Source: an uncultured Clostridia bacterium (GTDB lineage: Bacteria; Bacillota; Clostridia; Lachnospirales; Lachnospiraceae). From it: a stretch of 36,890 bases of DNA. A program made the translations under genes and the position numbers. Where the stretch lies: assembly GCA_946624325.1 (NCBI GenBank), contig CAMOSC010000006.1, positions 1 through 36,890 of the forward strand, read 5' to 3'. Every line of letters begins with the position of its first letter. Positions within the stretch are counted from its first letter, which is position 1. A model generated the notes under the pieces. That model saw only the letters and a list, made by a program, of their open reading frames with translations. It did no database searches and was not told the origin of the DNA. Positions 35,665-36,890 of the stretch are shown here, one piece after another.

Positions 35665-36664
35665 CCAGTCTGAAAATGTTGTGGAGGTTAAGCATCTCTG
35701 CAAATATTTCCCCATCAAGGCGGGACTGTTCAACCGTGTGGTGGGGCAGGTGCATGCCGTGGAGGATGTCAGCTTTACCATTAAGCGCGGCACGACCATG
35801 GGTCTGGTGGGCGAATCCGGCTGCGGAAAGACCACCATCGGAAAGACCCTGCTGAACCTGACGCCCAAGACCTCCGGAGAGGTGATTTTCAACGGCAGCC
35901 AGCGGATTGACGCCATGTCTCATAACGAGCTTCGCGCTTTCCGCCCGAAAATCCAGATCATATTCCAGGATCCGTACTCCAGTCTTTCTCCCAGGCTTCC
36001 CGTGGGTGAGATTATCGGGGAGGCTGTGCGCGAGCACAAAATCGTTCCGGATGCGGAGTTTGATGCCTATATCTCCCGTATTATGAAGAGCTGCGGCCTG
36101 TTTGACTATCAGAAGGACCGCTATCCGCATGAGTTTTCCGGCGGTCAGCGCCAGCGTATCTGCATAGCCCGCGCCATAGCCCTGAATCCGGACTTTATTG
36201 TCTGCGATGAGCCGGTTTCCGCGCTGGATGTTTCCATTCAGGCGCAGATCATCAATCTCCTGGAGGATCTCCAGAAGGAGTTTAACCTGACCTATCTGTT
36301 TATCAGCCATGACCTGTCGGTGGTGCAGCATATTTCGGATACGGTTGGCGTTATGTATCTGGGCAATATGGTGGAGTTTGCCTCCAAGGAGGAGATTTTT
36401 GCGAATCCCCTGCATCCGTATACGCAGGCGCTCTTTTCGGCTATCCCGGTGCCGGATCCCACGGTGAAGATGAACCGCATTATCCTGGAGGGAAGTCTTC
36501 CGTCGCCGGCGAATCCGCCGGAGGGCTGCAAGTTCCATACGCGCTGCCGCAACTGTAAGGGCGTGTGTAAGCGCGTGGCGCCGAAGACGCTGGATATGGG
36601 CAACGGACATACGGTTGCGTGCCATATCTATGACCCGGAGAGCGGGTATGCAAACGAGCAGTGA
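35657..36664 (+). CDS. Oligopeptide-type ABC ATPase (OppF/DppF-like)
   Basis: Start MSNQSENVVEVKHLCKYFPIKAGLFNRVVGQVHAV; Walker A GESGCGKT, signature FSGGQRQR, Walker B FIVCDEPVSALD; 8-nt overlap with the preceding gene. Confidence 0.95.
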   Translation: MSNQSENVVEVKHLCKYFPIKAGLFNRVVGQVHAVEDVSFTIKRGTTMGLVGESGCGKTTIGKTLLNLTPKTSGEVIFNGSQRIDAMSHNELRAFRPKIQIIFQDPYSSLSPRLPVGEIIGEAVREHKIVPDAEFDAYISRIMKSCGLFDYQKDRYPHEFSGGQRQRICIARAIALNPDFIVCDEPVSALDVSIQAQIINLLEDLQKEFNLTYLFISHDLSVVQHISDTVGVMYLGNMVEFASKEEIFANPLHPYTQALFSAIPVPDPTVKMNRIILEGSLPSPANPPEGCKFHTRCRNCKGVCKRVAPKTLDMGNGHTVACHIYDPESGYANEQ

Positions 36665-36752
36665 GGCCTGATGCCGCGGTGGGTTGGCAGGCCGGGGAGG
36701 GCTCGCTGCCTGCGGCAGCATCGCTTGGGCGGCCCGGACGTCGGGCGGCAAA

Positions 36753-36890
36753 CCCTGTTTTCGGTTCCTTCGCTCGCAGGGTCTTTCTAATGGCGGCGCC
36801 AGGTTTACAAATGGCTGTCCCGGAGGGGAAGCGCGGCTGGCACCCCCATAAGAAAGACCGGCTGCTCGTTCAGAGGCCCGTCAAACAGGG
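36753..36890. repeat. Nested inverted repeats at the window end (may extend beyond)
   Basis: CCCTGTTT (36753-36760)/AAACAGGG (36883-36890) and GGTCTTTCT (36780-36788)/AGAAAGACC (36851-36859). Confidence 0.6.

Noticed and set aside
35612-36751. 379-aa - strand ORF
   Set aside because: Antisense to the OppF-like ATPase.

Overview
The window looks like a chromosomal segment of a GC-rich Clostridia/Lachnospiraceae-type bacterium; this is inferred from protein flavour and RBS/promoter style and was not tested. From left to right it contains: (i) a carbohydrate-utilisation locus with a truncated GH95-like gene (-), a YesM/YesN-type two-component system (+), a full GH95 alpha-L-fucosidase-like gene (-), and a CUT1 sugar ABC importer (SBP plus two permeases, -); (ii) a secreted acidic protein, a CDF cation transporter, and a 'mini-CDF' that keeps only the first TM segment and the C-terminal cytoplasmic domain; (iii) a DIP1984-like protein, a hypothetical protein, and several intergenic hairpins; (iv) a + strand run of LysR regulator, two-TM membrane protein, membrane-anchored Hsp70/actin-fold ATPase, secreted tyrosine-phosphatase-like protein, FAD oxidoreductase and GH2 hydrolase; (v) an AraC regulator and two small membrane proteins (-); (vi) an oligopeptide-type ABC operon (SBP-B-C-D-F) with a perfect consensus promoter, a structured leader, and a permease carrying a ~270-aa repetitive extracytoplasmic insertion. 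The best candidates for undescribed biology are the membrane protein + Hsp70-like pair, the mini-CDF, the Opp permease/SBP with large insertions, and a ~154-bp inverted-repeat element family with an apparent compensatory base-pair change. No tRNA, rRNA, CRISPR array or transposase was recognised.
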